Made by a program: the position numbers and the translations under genes
In this document: positions 7,948 through 16,585 of the stretch, one piece after another
Layout of the letters: every line of letters starts with the position of its first letter
How positions within the stretch are numbered: the stretch's first letter is position 1
Notes under the pieces: generated by a model
What the model was told of the DNA's origin: nothing
The model's database searches: none
Seen by the model: the letters and a program-made list of their open reading frames with translations, nothing else
Assembly: GCA_029719485.1 (NCBI GenBank)
Contig: CP120722.1
Span: 3,410,001-3,474,000, forward strand
DNA: 64,000 bases
Direction: 5' to 3'
Source: Kiritimatiellota bacterium B12222
GTDB taxonomy: Bacteria > Verrucomicrobiota > Kiritimatiellia > SS1-B-03-39 > UBA6053

Positions 7948-8442
7948 TTACTCAGCGCGACGCAGTGCCATGACTTGCTCACGGCTACGGAGCTGTTCGA
8001 GGGCATCGAAAGTCGCTTTGGTTACGTTAACGTTATTACCGCAACCCAGAGATTTAGCGAGGACATCACGAACACCGGAAAGTTCCAGTACAGCACGAAC
8101 AGCACCACCTGCGATTACACCTGTACCGGGAGATGCCGGTTTCAGAAGTACTTTACCACCACAGAAGTCACCGATCACTTGATGAGGAATGGTGTCTTCC
8201 TTCATCTGTACCAATTTCATCTGTTTACGAGCGCCTTCACTGCCTTTACGGATAGCATCAGCAACTTCGTTCGCTTTACCAACGGCATAGCCGACACGAC
8301 CGTTACGATCACCCGCGATGACCAGGGCGGAGAAACTGAACGTACGTCCACCTTTTCTCACCTTGGAAGAACGATTAATGTCCATGACACGTTCCTCAAT
8401 ATCGGAAAATGCGTCTTTATCTTTTTGATTATGATTTGCCAT
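7948..8442 (-). CDS. rpsE: 30S ribosomal protein S5
   Basis: A 164-residue protein of the usual length. The double-stranded RNA-binding N-domain contains [20 protein letters not shown], and the C-domain contains [17 protein letters not shown]5 lines the mRNA entry site and affects decoding accuracy. It lies between rplR and rplO in the spc block. Confidence 0.98.
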   Translation of the reverse strand: MANHNQKDKDAFSDIEERVMDINRSSKVRKGGRTFSFSALVIAGDRNGRVGYAVGKANEVADAIRKGSEGARKQMKLVQMKEDTIPHQVIGDFCGGKVLLKPASPGTGVIAGGAVRAVLELSGVRDVLAKSLGCGNNVNVTKATFDALEQLRSREQVMALRRAE

Positions 8443-8463
8443 AAGTTCTTTGCCTTAAAAAGG

Positions 8464-8820
8464 TTAAAATTTGAGTCCGCCCTCACGCGCGGCTGTTGCC
8501 AGTGCGGCGACCCGTCCGGCGTAGCGGAAACCACCCCGGTCAAATACAACCGTCTCAATACCTGCTGCTTTCGCAACTTCTGCTGCTTTCTGCCCAACGG
8601 CAGTCGCGGTAGAAACGGTATTGGAGAGATCTTTGAACTCTGCTTGTTGTGTAGAGACGGCTGCCAGGGTGACCTGCGCTTCGTCGTCGATGAACTGAAC
8701 TGCAAGGTTTTTGTTGCTGCGGTATACACTCATACGAGGGCATGCCGCAGTTCCTGCAACTTTGTTCCGTACGCGGAGATGACGGCGTACCCGTTTTTCT
8801 GATTTGGTTTTCCAGCTCAT
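8464..8820 (-). CDS. rplR: 50S ribosomal protein L18
   Basis: A 118-residue protein that binds 5S rRNA. It shows the basic N-terminus KRVRRHLRVRNKV and the C-terminal VVFDRGGFRYAGRVAALA signature. Its ATG overlaps the rplF stop by one base (TAATG), so the two are translationally coupled. Confidence 0.97.
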   Translation of the reverse strand: MSWKTKSEKRVRRHLRVRNKVAGTAACPRMSVYRSNKNLAVQFIDDEAQVTLAAVSTQQAEFKDLSNTVSTATAVGQKAAEVAKAAGIETVVFDRGGFRYAGRVAALATAAREGGLKF

Positions 8821-9359
8821 TATGCAACCGCCTTTCCTGCCTTACGGCGAATCGTTTCATCTTTATAGCGTACACCCTTACCTTTGTAGGGTTCAGCTTT
8901 GTAATAGCTACGGATCTGGGCCGCGGATTGACCAACTTTTTGTTTGTCGTATCCAGTGATGACCACTTCAGTTCCGTTTCCTTCCAAGGTGATTTCCACC
9001 CCTTCTGGAATGTCAAAATTAATTTCGTGAGAATATCCCAAGCTTAATACCAATACCCGGCCTTTAAGGACTCCTTTGAAACCTACACCTTCAATCAAGA
9101 GAGATTTGGTGTATCCGTTGGATACGCCTTCAATCATGTTGGCGGTGATGGCGCGCAGAGTACCATGCATGGCACGGAGGATTTTGCTGTTGTTCTTACG
9201 TTCTACAACAATTGTATTGTCTTCGATGGTCAGCTCAATGCCAGGATAGATTGCTTGGGTGAGTTCACCTTTGCTACCTTTGACAGTGAGGATCTGATCC
9301 TTAGATTCCACGGTTACACCGGCTGGAATTGTGATGGGTTCTTTTCCTATACGGGACAT
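8820..9359 (-). CDS. rplF: 50S ribosomal protein L6
   Basis: A 179-residue protein made of two related alpha/beta domains. It begins MSRIGKEPITIPAGV and carries the C-terminal signature YKGKGVRYKDETIRRKAGK. L6 sits near the sarcin-ricin loop. It overlaps rplR by one base and follows rpsH by 23 bases. Confidence 0.98.
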   Translation of the reverse strand: MSRIGKEPITIPAGVTVESKDQILTVKGSKGELTQAIYPGIELTIEDNTIVVERKNNSKILRAMHGTLRAITANMIEGVSNGYTKSLLIEGVGFKGVLKGRVLVLSLGYSHEINFDIPEGVEITLEGNGTEVVITGYDKQKVGQSAAQIRSYYKAEPYKGKGVRYKDETIRRKAGKAVA

Positions 9360-9382
9360 GTTCTTTCCTTAAAAAGTTTAGG

Positions 9383-9781
9383 TTACCAGATGTGACAGAG
9401 CACTTCACCACCAACATGAGACTTACGAGCCTCCATGTCAGTAATGATTCCAGTGGAAGTAGTCAACAGGGCGATACCGAGGCCATTCAATACCCGAGGC
9501 AGATTCTCTGCATTCACGTATTGGCGTAAGCCTGGTTTGCTGACGCGTTTAATTCCGGTGATCACAGACTCGTTATCGGGTCCATATTTCAGAGTCAATT
9601 TAATCGTCTGTTTGGGGGCATCCCCTTCGATTTTTACATCGCGGATATAGCCTTCCCGTTTCAAAATATCAGCCATAGCGACCTTAATTTTGGAGGACGG
9701 GATCTCTACCGAACTGTGGCCAGCGGCTACAGCATTCCGGATGCGAGTTAAAAAATCGGCAATTGGGTCAGAAGTATTCAT
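9383..9781 (-). CDS. rpsH: 30S ribosomal protein S8
   Basis: A 132-residue protein, with the start set at [20 protein letters not shown], the family's normal N-terminus; an upstream in-frame ATG would add 13 unrelated residues. The C-terminal signature [20 protein letters not shown] is present. S8 binds helix 21 of 16S rRNA and in E. coli represses the spc operon by binding its mRNA. Here rpsH directly follows rplE; rpsN (S14), which usually lies between them, is missing. Confidence 0.97.
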   Translation of the reverse strand: MNTSDPIADFLTRIRNAVAAGHSSVEIPSSKIKVAMADILKREGYIRDVKIEGDAPKQTIKLTLKYGPDNESVITGIKRVSKPGLRQYVNAENLPRVLNGLGIALLTTSTGIITDMEARKSHVGGEVLCHIW

Positions 9782-9799
9782 GCATTCAACCTTGATTGG

Positions 9800-9818
9800 G
9801 TCCCGCACCTTGCGGGAC
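9800..9818 (-). promoter_or_regulatory. GC hairpin between rplE and rpsH
   Basis: A perfect 7-bp stem (GTCCCGC 9800-9806 / GCGGGAC 9812-9818) with a 5-base loop fills the short gap where rpsN is usually found. No T-run follows on the minus strand, so it is not a simple terminator. It ends 18 bases before the rpsH ATG. It may affect rpsH translation or mRNA processing, which is inference. Confidence 0.45.
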
Positions 9819-9824
9819 AAATTG

Positions 9825-10361
9825 TCATTTCGCGAAGGGCATCCCGAAAAGTTTGAGTAATTCGAAGCCCTCTTCTTTGTTTTGGGCAGTCGTGACGAAA
9901 CAGATATCCATTCCCTGTACCCGTTTCACAGAATCGGGATTAATTTCAGGAAAAATGCTCTGCTCGCTCAATCCCAGAGTATAGTTACCCTGTTGATCGA
10001 AGGCGCTGGCGGATACACCCCGGAAATCCCGGATACGTGGTAACGCCACATAAATGAGACGATGCATGAATTCATACATACGTACATCACGCAAAGTGAC
10101 TTTACAACCGATGGCCATTCCTTCACGCAAACGGAAAGCAGCAATACTGTTTTTCGCATGAGTGATGACAGGCTGTTGACCTGTGATCTTAGCCAAGTCA
10201 TTGGTCACGGACTTGAGTTCGTCACGGTCACCCGGAACGCCTACACCCATGTTTACAACAACTTTCTGCATTTTCGGCAGTTGCATCACATTGCTGTATT
10301 TTCCGGATTTCATTAATTCCGGAGCAATTGTGTCTTTATAGAGAGTTTTGAATGCGACCAT
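9825..10361 (-). CDS. rplE: 50S ribosomal protein L5
   Basis: A 178-residue protein with the L5 motifs [14 protein letters not shown] and [19 protein letters not shown]. It binds 5S rRNA and contacts the P-site tRNA. It starts at the base where rplX stops (TAATG overlap). Confidence 0.98.
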   Translation of the reverse strand: MVAFKTLYKDTIAPELMKSGKYSNVMQLPKMQKVVVNMGVGVPGDRDELKSVTNDLAKITGQQPVITHAKNSIAAFRLREGMAIGCKVTLRDVRMYEFMHRLIYVALPRIRDFRGVSASAFDQQGNYTLGLSEQSIFPEINPDSVKRVQGMDICFVTTAQNKEEGFELLKLFGMPFAK

Positions 10362-10618
10362 TACTTGGCCTCCTTCTTCGCAGCGGCTTCAACCACTTTC
10401 AGGTTAGAAACGTGAATGGATGCTTCAAGCTCAGATACGCCGCCCTCAGGACTTTCCTCAGTAGGACGTACTGCTTTCTTGACCAGGTTAACACCCTGTA
10501 CCAAAGCACGTTGTTTTTTCAAATGAACCTGGAGAACTTTGCCTTCTTTACCGCGGTCTTTGCCCGCAAGTACCAGCACTTTATCTCCAGCGTGAACATG
10601 TGTTTTAATTTGAGTCAT
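10361..10618 (-). CDS. rplX: 50S ribosomal protein L24
   Basis: An 85-residue protein with the KOW motif THVHAGDKVLVLAGKDRGKEGKV near the N-terminus; the family is usually about 75-105 residues. It initiates large-subunit assembly. The C-terminus is an Ala/Lys tail (AAAKKEAK). It overlaps rplN and rplE by one base each. Confidence 0.96.
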   Translation of the reverse strand: MTQIKTHVHAGDKVLVLAGKDRGKEGKVLQVHLKKQRALVQGVNLVKKAVRPTEESPEGGVSELEASIHVSNLKVVEAAAKKEAK

Positions 10619-10983
10619 TAGAGAACCTCCGGAGCGAGAGAAACCACTTTCATTTGGTTACTATCACGTAATTCGCGGGCTACAGGGCCAAAAATACGGG
10701 TTCCACGGGGGTTGTCGTTGGCGTCCAAAATTACCACCGCGTTAGAGTCGAAACGCATCACGGTTCCGTCTGCACGACGAATCGGATGCTTGGTGCGTAC
10801 AATCAGTGCACGAACCACTTCACTCTTCTTTACGTTACCATTGGGAATCGCTTCCTTTACGGTTACCCGGATGATGTCTCCAACATGCGCATAACGCTTG
10901 CGTTGACCCAATACCCGGATACATTTCACCAGACGTGCGCCGCTATTATCGGCTACAGTTAAATTACTTTCCTGACAGATCAT
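10618..10983 (-). CDS. rplN: 50S ribosomal protein L14
   Basis: A 121-residue protein, the normal length, starting [20 protein letters not shown] and carrying the signature of the beta-barrel ([20 protein letters not shown]). It forms an intersubunit bridge with 16S rRNA. In the usual order it follows rpsQ. Confidence 0.98.
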   Translation of the reverse strand: MICQESNLTVADNSGARLVKCIRVLGQRKRYAHVGDIIRVTVKEAIPNGNVKKSEVVRALIVRTKHPIRRADGTVMRFDSNAVVILDANDNPRGTRIFGPVARELRDSNQMKVVSLAPEVL

Positions 10984-10997
10984 GTGTAGTTTCTCCG

Positions 10998-11291
10998 TTA
11001 GGCGATGGGCTCAACCGTGTTGTCCGCAGATTTGCGAACCACTTCAGCTAAACGCCAACTTTTCATTTTGCTGATGGGACGTGTTTCGAGGATGCGAACA
11101 AAATCGCCTTCCTGTGCTTCACAGTTCTCATCGTGAACATAATATTTTTTAGAAAGCTTGATGATTTTTCCGTAGAGCTTGTGAGCCTTACGACGTTCCA
11201 CTGATACAACAATGGTTTTGTTCATCTTGCTGCTGACCACCGTGCCGGTGCGCGATTTACGTACGTGGTGTACAGATGCATTTTCAGACAT
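10998..11291 (-). CDS. rpsQ: 30S ribosomal protein S17
   Basis: A 97-residue protein. The OB fold is marked by [20 protein letters not shown] and [20 protein letters not shown]. It is a primary 16S-binding protein. The N-terminal ten residues and a short tail extend a little beyond the usual 84-87 residues. It overlaps rpmC by one base. Confidence 0.97.
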   Translation of the reverse strand: MSENASVHHVRKSRTGTVVSSKMNKTIVVSVERRKAHKLYGKIIKLSKKYYVHDENCEAQEGDFVRILETRPISKMKSWRLAEVVRKSADNTVEPIA

Positions 11292-11497
11292 TACGCGTCT
11301 CCTGTTTTACGGCTGCGTTCATTGAGCACAGTCTGGATGCGGGCAATATCCCGACGCATCTCACGGATGCGGGCTTTGTTTTCCAGTTGGCCCAGTGTCT
11401 GCTGCATTTTCAATTTAAAGTAGGATTCACCGGCTTCATTAAAAGCGGAAGCCAGTTCCTCATCGGTCATTTCCCGGTATTCAAGTACTTTTGTCAT
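11291..11497 (-). CDS. rpmC: 50S ribosomal protein L29
   Basis: A 68-residue two-helix protein. [18 protein letters not shown] and the C-terminal [18 protein letters not shown] match the family. It lies near the tunnel exit, at the SRP/trigger-factor docking site. It overlaps rpsQ by one base and follows rplP by 15 bases. Confidence 0.96.
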   Translation of the reverse strand: MTKVLEYREMTDEELASAFNEAGESYFKLKMQQTLGQLENKARIREMRRDIARIQTVLNERSRKTGDA

Positions 11498-11512
11498 CGT
11501 TTTTCCTTAAGA

Positions 11513-11932
11513 TTAGCTGTGGGAGTTACGTGACACAAAACGACTGCGAACAGGCAATTTGGCGGCGGCCAAACGAAACGCTTCACGCGCCTGGGATTCA
11601 TTCACCCCTGCCAATTCGAACAACATACGACCGGGCTTAATTTTAGCAACCCAGCGGTCTACGTTACCCTTTCCTTTACCCATCCGAACTTCCAAAGGTT
11701 TTTTGGTGTAAGGATAATCAGGGAAAATACGGATCCAGAGTTTTCCGCGACGTTTCAGTTCACGGTTAATCGCAATACGGCAGGATTCAATCTGCACGTT
11801 ACTGATAATGTGGCGCTCAAGCGACTGCAGGCCGTAGTCTCCGAAAGACAAGGTGTTACCCGATGTGGCTAAACCTTTGCTCTTGCCGCGCTGTTGCTTG
11901 CGATACTTTACGCGTTTAGGCATAAGTGGCAT
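11513..11932 (-). CDS. rplP: 50S ribosomal protein L16
   Basis: A 139-residue protein starting [20 protein letters not shown]. The ATG at 11932 is chosen because GGAGG lies nine bases upstream; the ATG at 11923 would be too far from it. The start overlaps the last residues of rpsC by 17 bases. L16 organises the A-site region and binds 23S helix 38. The C-terminal signature [20 protein letters not shown] is present. Confidence 0.96.
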   Translation of the reverse strand: MPLMPKRVKYRKQQRGKSKGLATSGNTLSFGDYGLQSLERHIISNVQIESCRIAINRELKRRGKLWIRIFPDYPYTKKPLEVRMGKGKGNVDRWVAKIKPGRMLFELAGVNESQAREAFRLAAAKLPVRSRFVSRNSHS

Positions 11933-12572
11933 TTTGAATATCCTCCGCTTTTTGTTCTTTGGTGCAGACCCAAACTTTAATTCCAATCCGTCCAGCTGTC
12001 GTATGCGCCTCAGTGCGACCATAATCGATCTTCGCACGGAGAGTATGCAGTGGCACAGAACCTTGTAAGTATTTTTCACGACGGGACAGCTCAGCACCAC
12101 CCAAACGACCGCTACACTCAATACGGATACCTTCGGCACCCAGTTCCATGGCCATTTGCACAGCACGTTTCATGGCACGACGGAAAGAAATACGACGCTC
12201 CAACTGCTGAGCAATATTCTCTGCCACCAGCTGTGCATTAATGTCGGGATCTTTCACTTCTTTAATTTCAATGAAAATGTCTTTGTCCGTGAGGTTGTTC
12301 AACTCTTCACGCAAACGCTCAATGTCAGAACCGCGACGACCAATGACCACACCCGGACGGGCAGTGAAAATGGTTACTCGTGCACGATTGGCATAACGCT
12401 CAATTGTGATTTGTGGAACGGCAGCGTCTTTGAGACGTGATTTGATGATTTCACGGATTTTCATGTCCTCACCGACCAGCTTACCAAAATCTTTTTTGGA
12501 AGCGAACCAGCGTGAACGCCAATCTTTGTTGACTGGAATTCGTAATGATATTGGATTAACTTTTTGGCCCAA
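11916..12572 (-). CDS. rpsC: 30S ribosomal protein S3
   Basis: A 218-residue protein starting [20 protein letters not shown]. The KH domain contains [17 protein letters not shown], and the C-terminal domain contains [21 protein letters not shown]. It lines the mRNA entry with helicase-like activity. Its tail overlaps the rplP start. It follows rplV by 38 bases. Confidence 0.98.
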   Translation of the reverse strand: MGQKVNPISLRIPVNKDWRSRWFASKKDFGKLVGEDMKIREIIKSRLKDAAVPQITIERYANRARVTIFTARPGVVIGRRGSDIERLREELNNLTDKDIFIEIKEVKDPDINAQLVAENIAQQLERRISFRRAMKRAVQMAMELGAEGIRIECSGRLGGAELSRREKYLQGSVPLHTLRAKIDYGRTEAHTTAGRIGIKVWVCTKEQKAEDIQNATYA

Positions 12573-12610
12573 AACCGTTCTCCTGTATAAGGTTTACTTA
12601 AATTCTTAGA

Positions 12611-12946
12611 TTATTTTCCGTCGCTGAGGATCACACGAATGTGACTCGTACGTTTCGCAACGGGTTTGAACATTCCGCGAGCTCCATAGAAGCCACGGCG
12701 CATGGTCGGCCCCTGCTCAGCAGCGGCACGTTTCACAAACAACGTTTCTACATCTGCACCTTCGTTATGCTCGGCATTCGCCACTGCGGATTTCAATGCT
12801 TTTTCAAACAGCGTTGCTGCTTTACGGTCACTGAAATGGGTCAGGTTTAAAGCTTCAGTTATCGGCTTGCCTTGAATGGCACGCGCAATGTCTTTGGCTT
12901 TACGGGATGAGATCCGTTGAAATTTTAAAATAGATGTTGTTTCCAT
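12611..12946 (-). CDS. rplV: 50S ribosomal protein L22; first gene of the superoperon here
   Basis: A 111-residue protein. The start is set at METTSILKFQRISSRKAKDI, preceded by GGAG with nine-base spacing; the frame also has an upstream ATG at 13018 adding 24 unlike residues. KARDIARAIQGK-type helix and the beta-hairpin that lines the exit tunnel (GARGMFKPVAKRTSHIRVIL) are present. Upstream genes of the S10 operon (rpsJ, rplC, rplD, rplW, rplB, rpsS) are not here. A 371-base gap and an unrelated gene precede it. Confidence 0.96.
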   Translation of the reverse strand: METTSILKFQRISSRKAKDIARAIQGKPITEALNLTHFSDRKAATLFEKALKSAVANAEHNEGADVETLFVKRAAAEQGPTMRRGFYGARGMFKPVAKRTSHIRVILSDGK

Positions 12947-12974
12947 AATAGAGTCTCCGGGACTGGGTACATTG

Positions 12975-12990
12975 ATAGGCACATGCCTAT
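12975..12990. promoter_or_regulatory. Inverted repeat in the rplV leader
   Basis: ATAGGCA-CA-TGCCTAT, a 16-base sequence with perfect 7-base arms, lies 28 bases upstream of the rplV ATG. With only two bases between the arms it fits a protein-binding operator better than an RNA hairpin. The protein is unknown. Confidence 0.35.
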
Positions 12991-13018
12991 TCACACTGCA
13001 GAAATTGTTCCGCATCAT

Positions 13019-13317
13019 CCGCTGTTACGACCACCCGGTCCCGTTTCCGGCGCTAGGCAATCTGCGATCAATGATGCAGCGTTAGGTTCATGTCTTTTCA
13101 GACGTGAGGGCGGAACATAGTCAACTTTTGCCTGAAAGCGAGACTGAAAAGTGAAAAAGTTTACTTTATCTACTTTTTTCCTCCTCCACCCCCTTTCCTC
13201 CTTCAAATTCTCTTATTTATATAGGATTTTCCAGATCTACCCCGCTGATATCACACCCTTAGGTCCTATATAAAAGCCTCTTCTCCGCAGAATCACGCCT
13301 TTTTTTGTTTTGTCTTT
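13019..13317. other. Leader/promoter region of the truncated ribosomal superoperon
   Basis: The gap between rplV and the upstream hypothetical gene. A long inverted repeat is present: TTTATATAGGA (13216-13226) and its reverse complement TCCTATATAAA (13264-13274), 37 bases apart. On the minus strand the arms contain TATATA boxes that could act as -10 elements, but no matching -35 is clear. A TTGACT is found nearer the gene without a good -10. No remnant of rpsS was found. Confidence 0.4.
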
Positions 13318-13824
13318 TTATCGTTTTTCTCCCTTTAACAACGCTCTCGCCTGCGTTTCAATGGATTTGGGTTGAAATCTTGCCCCCACTTCCTCTCCTT
13401 TTAAATCAACAATCACTACCCCATACCCTTCTATTTCCTGCTCCATTTTACGGTCCCGCGCCCCCCTCCCGTCCATACGTACTTCTTTTAATTGAAAAGT
13501 TTCACTTTCTATCTGTATGGGAATCCCTACATCGGCCGCCATCTTTTGCTCTCCTTTTCCCACCCCACGAAGCTTGCCCTGCATATCTTTAATCAGTACC
13601 ACCCACGCTACCTTGATATTTCCTGATACCGTGGGGTTCATCCGTCGCAGGTCTATTTGCAATACTTTAACGGCTTCATCCACCCGTATCTCTCCCCGTA
13701 AACGCTGCTGCTCCTCTCCTTTTTCTTTTTCAACCGTTTTAAATTTCCCCGTAAGTTCATATCCTGTGGATTGCGCAAATGTAAATAATGGCAGACAAAG
13801 CGTTAGTAATAGTATCTTTTTCAT
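13318..13824 (-). CDS. Secreted hypothetical protein
   Basis: A 168-residue protein with a clear Sec signal peptide, MKKILLLTLCLPLFTFAQS, with cleavage likely after FAQ. An AAAGGAAAA ribosome site precedes the ATG. The mature part is basic/Glu-rich with alternating beta-like segments and no motif I recognise. It lies upstream of the ribosomal operon on the same strand. It is followed by a T/C-rich stretch but no clear terminator. The function is unknown. It could be a periplasmic or outer-membrane-associated protein; conservation is needed to call it with confidence. Confidence 0.6.
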   Translation of the reverse strand: MKKILLLTLCLPLFTFAQSTGYELTGKFKTVEKEKGEEQQRLRGEIRVDEAVKVLQIDLRRMNPTVSGNIKVAWVVLIKDMQGKLRGVGKGEQKMAADVGIPIQIESETFQLKEVRMDGRGARDRKMEQEIEGYGVVIVDLKGEEVGARFQPKSIETQARALLKGEKR

Positions 13825-13974
13825 GATCTTTTCCTTTTACGTGTTCTCCTTACAAACGTAGCGCTCTGGGGTTTATTGCCTTTCCTTGACAATAATTTCA
13901 TAAAAAAGGTGGCGAAACCGATTGTTTCATCCTAGAGGATACCCTTTTCCACCTCCTTACCCTGAGAATGATAT

Positions 13975-14319
13975 ATGCAAACAATTCCTCCTTGCCCCAA
14001 ATGTGCTTCTGAATACGCCTATGAAGATGGTGTCTTACTTGCCTGTCCGGACTGCGGTCACGAATGGACGCCAGGCACTGAAGAAACGCAGGAAGATAAT
14101 GACGGTAAAATCTTCGACGCCAATGGAAATGAACTCCAAAACGGTGACGACGTGGTCTTGGTACAAGGACTGAAAGTAAAAGGTTCAGCGCACGACCTTA
14201 AAAAAGGCACCAAAGTTAAAAATATCCGCCTCAACCACGACGGTGATCATAATATCGATTGTCGCATTGGTGAATTTGGCTCGATGCAACTGAAATCTGA
14301 ATTCGTCAAAAAAGCCTAA
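13975..14319 (+). CDS. yjdM: PhnA/YjdM family zinc-ribbon protein
   Basis: A 114-residue protein of the PhnA/YjdM family, the usual length. The N-terminal zinc ribbon has two CxxC pairs (PPCPKCASEY and LLACPDCGHEW). The C-terminal domain contains DANGNELQNGDDVVLVQGLKVKGS and ends with GEFGSMQLKSEFVKKA, both characteristic. Despite the name, the family is not shown to be needed for phosphonate use; its real role is unknown. It stands alone on the plus strand between two unrelated minus-strand genes and a plus-strand methyltransferase. Confidence 0.93.
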   Translation: MQTIPPCPKCASEYAYEDGVLLACPDCGHEWTPGTEETQEDNDGKIFDANGNELQNGDDVVLVQGLKVKGSAHDLKKGTKVKNIRLNHDGDHNIDCRIGEFGSMQLKSEFVKKA

Positions 14320-14525
14320 GCGCCCTCCCCCCGCTCCTTGGCCATTGAGTCGGGCCCCCTCCCCACCATAATCGCCCTCAGGATCACCTTTACCTTCTTG
14401 GAAAGTGTGATCCGTGCAGGACGTCCCGCTCATGACTTTATTTTTTAAGAAAGACAGAGTCCCTGTTCCCTTCTCTTATGGAGTGACTCTTTTTCTTTTG
14501 CCTTTACCGTCACAAACAACACAAG

Positions 14526-15353
14526 ATGAACTCTGACACGGACCTCTCGTCCTTAAAACCGGGCGATGATCATTATATGGCCTATGTGGGCCCTCCCACG
14601 GAATACGATCTCATGGGCGCCACCCAATTTCGTTTGCTTTGCGCCTTAGGCCTCCGTTCACATCACAGGCTCCTTGACTTCGGTTGCGGCTCCTTGCGTG
14701 CGGGCAAACTCTTTCTAAGCTATCTGGATAAAGAACGTTATTTTGGAATAGAGCCTCATCAATGGCTCATCGATGAGGCCATCCAATATCAGTTAGGTCA
14801 GGACATGATCAACCTGAAGAGTCCACGCTTTGATCATAATACGGACTTCCAAACCGATGTCTTTGACACGAAATTTGATTTCATCTTGGCCCAGTCTATT
14901 TTCTCTCACTGTGGCAGCGATCTCATCCTGAAAGCCCTCCATCATTTTAAAGCATCCCTCAATCCTAACGGCCTTATCGCAGTCACTTTTGTAGAGGGTG
15001 AGTCCGACTTTGACGGCAACGGCTGGGTCTATCCTGAATGTGTAACTTACCTCCCTAACTCTCTCCAGCGCTTCGCCACGGAGGTCGGATTAGTTGCCAA
15101 GGCCATTCCATGGCATCATCCACGGCAAACCTGGTATCTCCTCGCCCTGGATCACCAGCGACTTCCTCCCGATGCATACCTGCCCTTCTTGACCGGATCC
15201 GTTCTTTTCGATCCGAAAACAAGTCATCCATGGAACCTTCCCGGCCTCAAACCTCAAATGTTCATGGAAGACGCTGAAGCCCCCACCGAAAATCAACATC
15301 CCCCCTCTTTTTGGCGGGCTTTGCGACATCGACTCTTCCCTCACAAATCTTAA
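14526..15353 (+). CDS. SAM-dependent methyltransferase (class I)
   Basis: A 275-residue protein. Residues 40-60 hold the SAM motif I, RLLDFGCGSLRAGKLF, and an acidic residue follows in KERYFGIEPHQW. FDFILAQSIFSHC is motif post-II/IV as in Methyltransf_25 proteins. It lies just outside and convergent with the polysaccharide operon; its stop overlaps that operon's last stop by 4 bases. The position suggests it methylates the sugar polymer or its lipid carrier, but that is inference. The region after residue 190 has no known domain and ends in a basic tail (WRALRHRLFPHKS). Confidence 0.8.
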   Translation: MNSDTDLSSLKPGDDHYMAYVGPPTEYDLMGATQFRLLCALGLRSHHRLLDFGCGSLRAGKLFLSYLDKERYFGIEPHQWLIDEAIQYQLGQDMINLKSPRFDHNTDFQTDVFDTKFDFILAQSIFSHCGSDLILKALHHFKASLNPNGLIAVTFVEGESDFDGNGWVYPECVTYLPNSLQRFATEVGLVAKAIPWHHPRQTWYLLALDHQRLPPDAYLPFLTGSVLFDPKTSHPWNLPGLKPQMFMEDAEAPTENQHPPSFWRALRHRLFPHKS

Positions 15354-16582
15354 CTCATAGAGCGATTCCCACCATAACGGACAACACTCTGTTGCAATCG
15401 CGCGTCAACGCCTTCCGAATAAAACAACGAAATCAAATCCTGTTTGCGGTCATATAACTCAACCAGTGTGTCACGTGGGATCTCCAAACCTGATTTAAAC
15501 GCTGTATATTTGTCGGCATACCATTTCATTTCCGCCATATTGGCGTTCTCCAAGCGCAGCTGTGCACCCGTCAGTTTAGAAAGTGTCGCTTTCGGCTGCT
15601 GAAAGAAAAGGTCAAAGCGCATGAGTGTTAGGGTCATATGCTCAAACTCGGTGGTGCTGAACAACGCCTGCTCCTGAAAATTCAGCCTATGAATAGCGAT
15701 GTTCAATTGACTGCAAATATCATGCAAAGACTCCCGATAACAAAATAAGGTTTCTTGCTTCAGTTCATGTATAAATTTCTGCCGAAGCTCCTCGACCTCA
15801 TATTGAAAAATAAGGGTGTCCCTTTGATCACGCACTTCTTTTAAACGTAAAGGACGCGAACCATAGGCCTGAAAAAAGGATGAAATATGCCTTTCAACCG
15901 GTTCTCTGAAAACAGAAATCAATTGCAATTTTCTCCCCGTTTCTCGGAAGTAGTGCTCCGCAAATGTACCCAAATCTCCCTCTCGAAGATGAATATGAGG
16001 AAGATAGTGACACGAGACACTTTTGAGTCCATTCAAATTTAAACTGTGATTGATGGTCTGGGTACCCGTTTTATGAGAACTATAAATCAGATAATCCAGT
16101 GAGTACCATTCATCTTGCAAGACCCTTTGGGCCTGCGATTTACCCACCCCTGAGCAGGTGACGCCCATCAGTCCACGCGTCTTTGCCCTCCTCTCCTTTA
16201 CATACCGTTTTTCAAAAGAGGTCAACTTCCTGCGACCCTGTTTTTCCTTTGCCACAGCAATGGGCTTTACGCCTTGAATCCTTTCCAACGAAACCCCCTC
16301 ACACTGCACGTCTATCTTGGAAATATTGCCCACGAAATCTTGGTGTTCACTCATGAACTGAAAGCCGCAGCGCCCTGTAGGATGGAGCCCTTCTTTTTGA
16401 ACATCTAGACGAAGCAAATCAGCAAGGCATGAGCCCAGAGAGCGTCCATCTAAATACAGGGTAACCCTACAGACCTTCGAGCTCTCAGAAGAAGTAACCC
16501 ACCCTGCGACATGATTCTGGGTGATATGATCAATATACCCTGTGAATACGGTCTGGTCTCCATCACTCTCCCCGGGGTTCAT
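15350..16582 (-). CDS. Sulfotransferase-like/capsular polysaccharide synthesis protein with N-terminal beta-sandwich domain
   Basis: A 410-residue protein with two parts. Residues about 10-95 (GYIDHITQNHVAGWVTSSES ... LDGRSLGSC ... GRCGFQFM) match a small domain of the 'G-W-x-DG...GF.F' type that is attached to many glycosyltransferases and sulfotransferases. Residues 160-400 resemble the NKWYS/capsular-synthesis group: a PAPS-loop-like SSHKTGTQTINHSLN and an arginine-rich VFREPVERHISSFFQ that fits the 3'-phosphate-binding segment. A KWYADKYTAFK near the C-terminus echoes the family name motif. It is the last gene of the operon. Predicted: transfer of sulfate to a surface sugar. Catalysis is inferred from motif likeness only. 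Confidence 0.72.
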   Translation of the reverse strand: MNPGESDGDQTVFTGYIDHITQNHVAGWVTSSESSKVCRVTLYLDGRSLGSCLADLLRLDVQKEGLHPTGRCGFQFMSEHQDFVGNISKIDVQCEGVSLERIQGVKPIAVAKEKQGRRKLTSFEKRYVKERRAKTRGLMGVTCSGVGKSQAQRVLQDEWYSLDYLIYSSHKTGTQTINHSLNLNGLKSVSCHYLPHIHLREGDLGTFAEHYFRETGRKLQLISVFREPVERHISSFFQAYGSRPLRLKEVRDQRDTLIFQYEVEELRQKFIHELKQETLFCYRESLHDICSQLNIAIHRLNFQEQALFSTTEFEHMTLTLMRFDLFFQQPKATLSKLTGAQLRLENANMAEMKWYADKYTAFKSGLEIPRDTLVELYDRKQDLISLFYSEGVDARLQQSVVRYGGNRSMS

Positions 16583-16585
16583 CGC

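Noticed and set aside
7447..8802. Plus-strand 451-residue ORF across rplO, rpsE and rplR
   Set aside because: Shadow of three conserved ribosomal genes on the other strand.
13015..13206. Possible rpsS (S19) fragment or gene upstream of rplV
   Set aside because: The 63-residue frame has no S19 motif and no likeness to any ribosomal protein.
14185..14433. Minus-strand 82-residue ORF opposite the end of the yjdM gene
   Set aside because: Gly-rich random-looking sequence antisense to a well-recognised gene.
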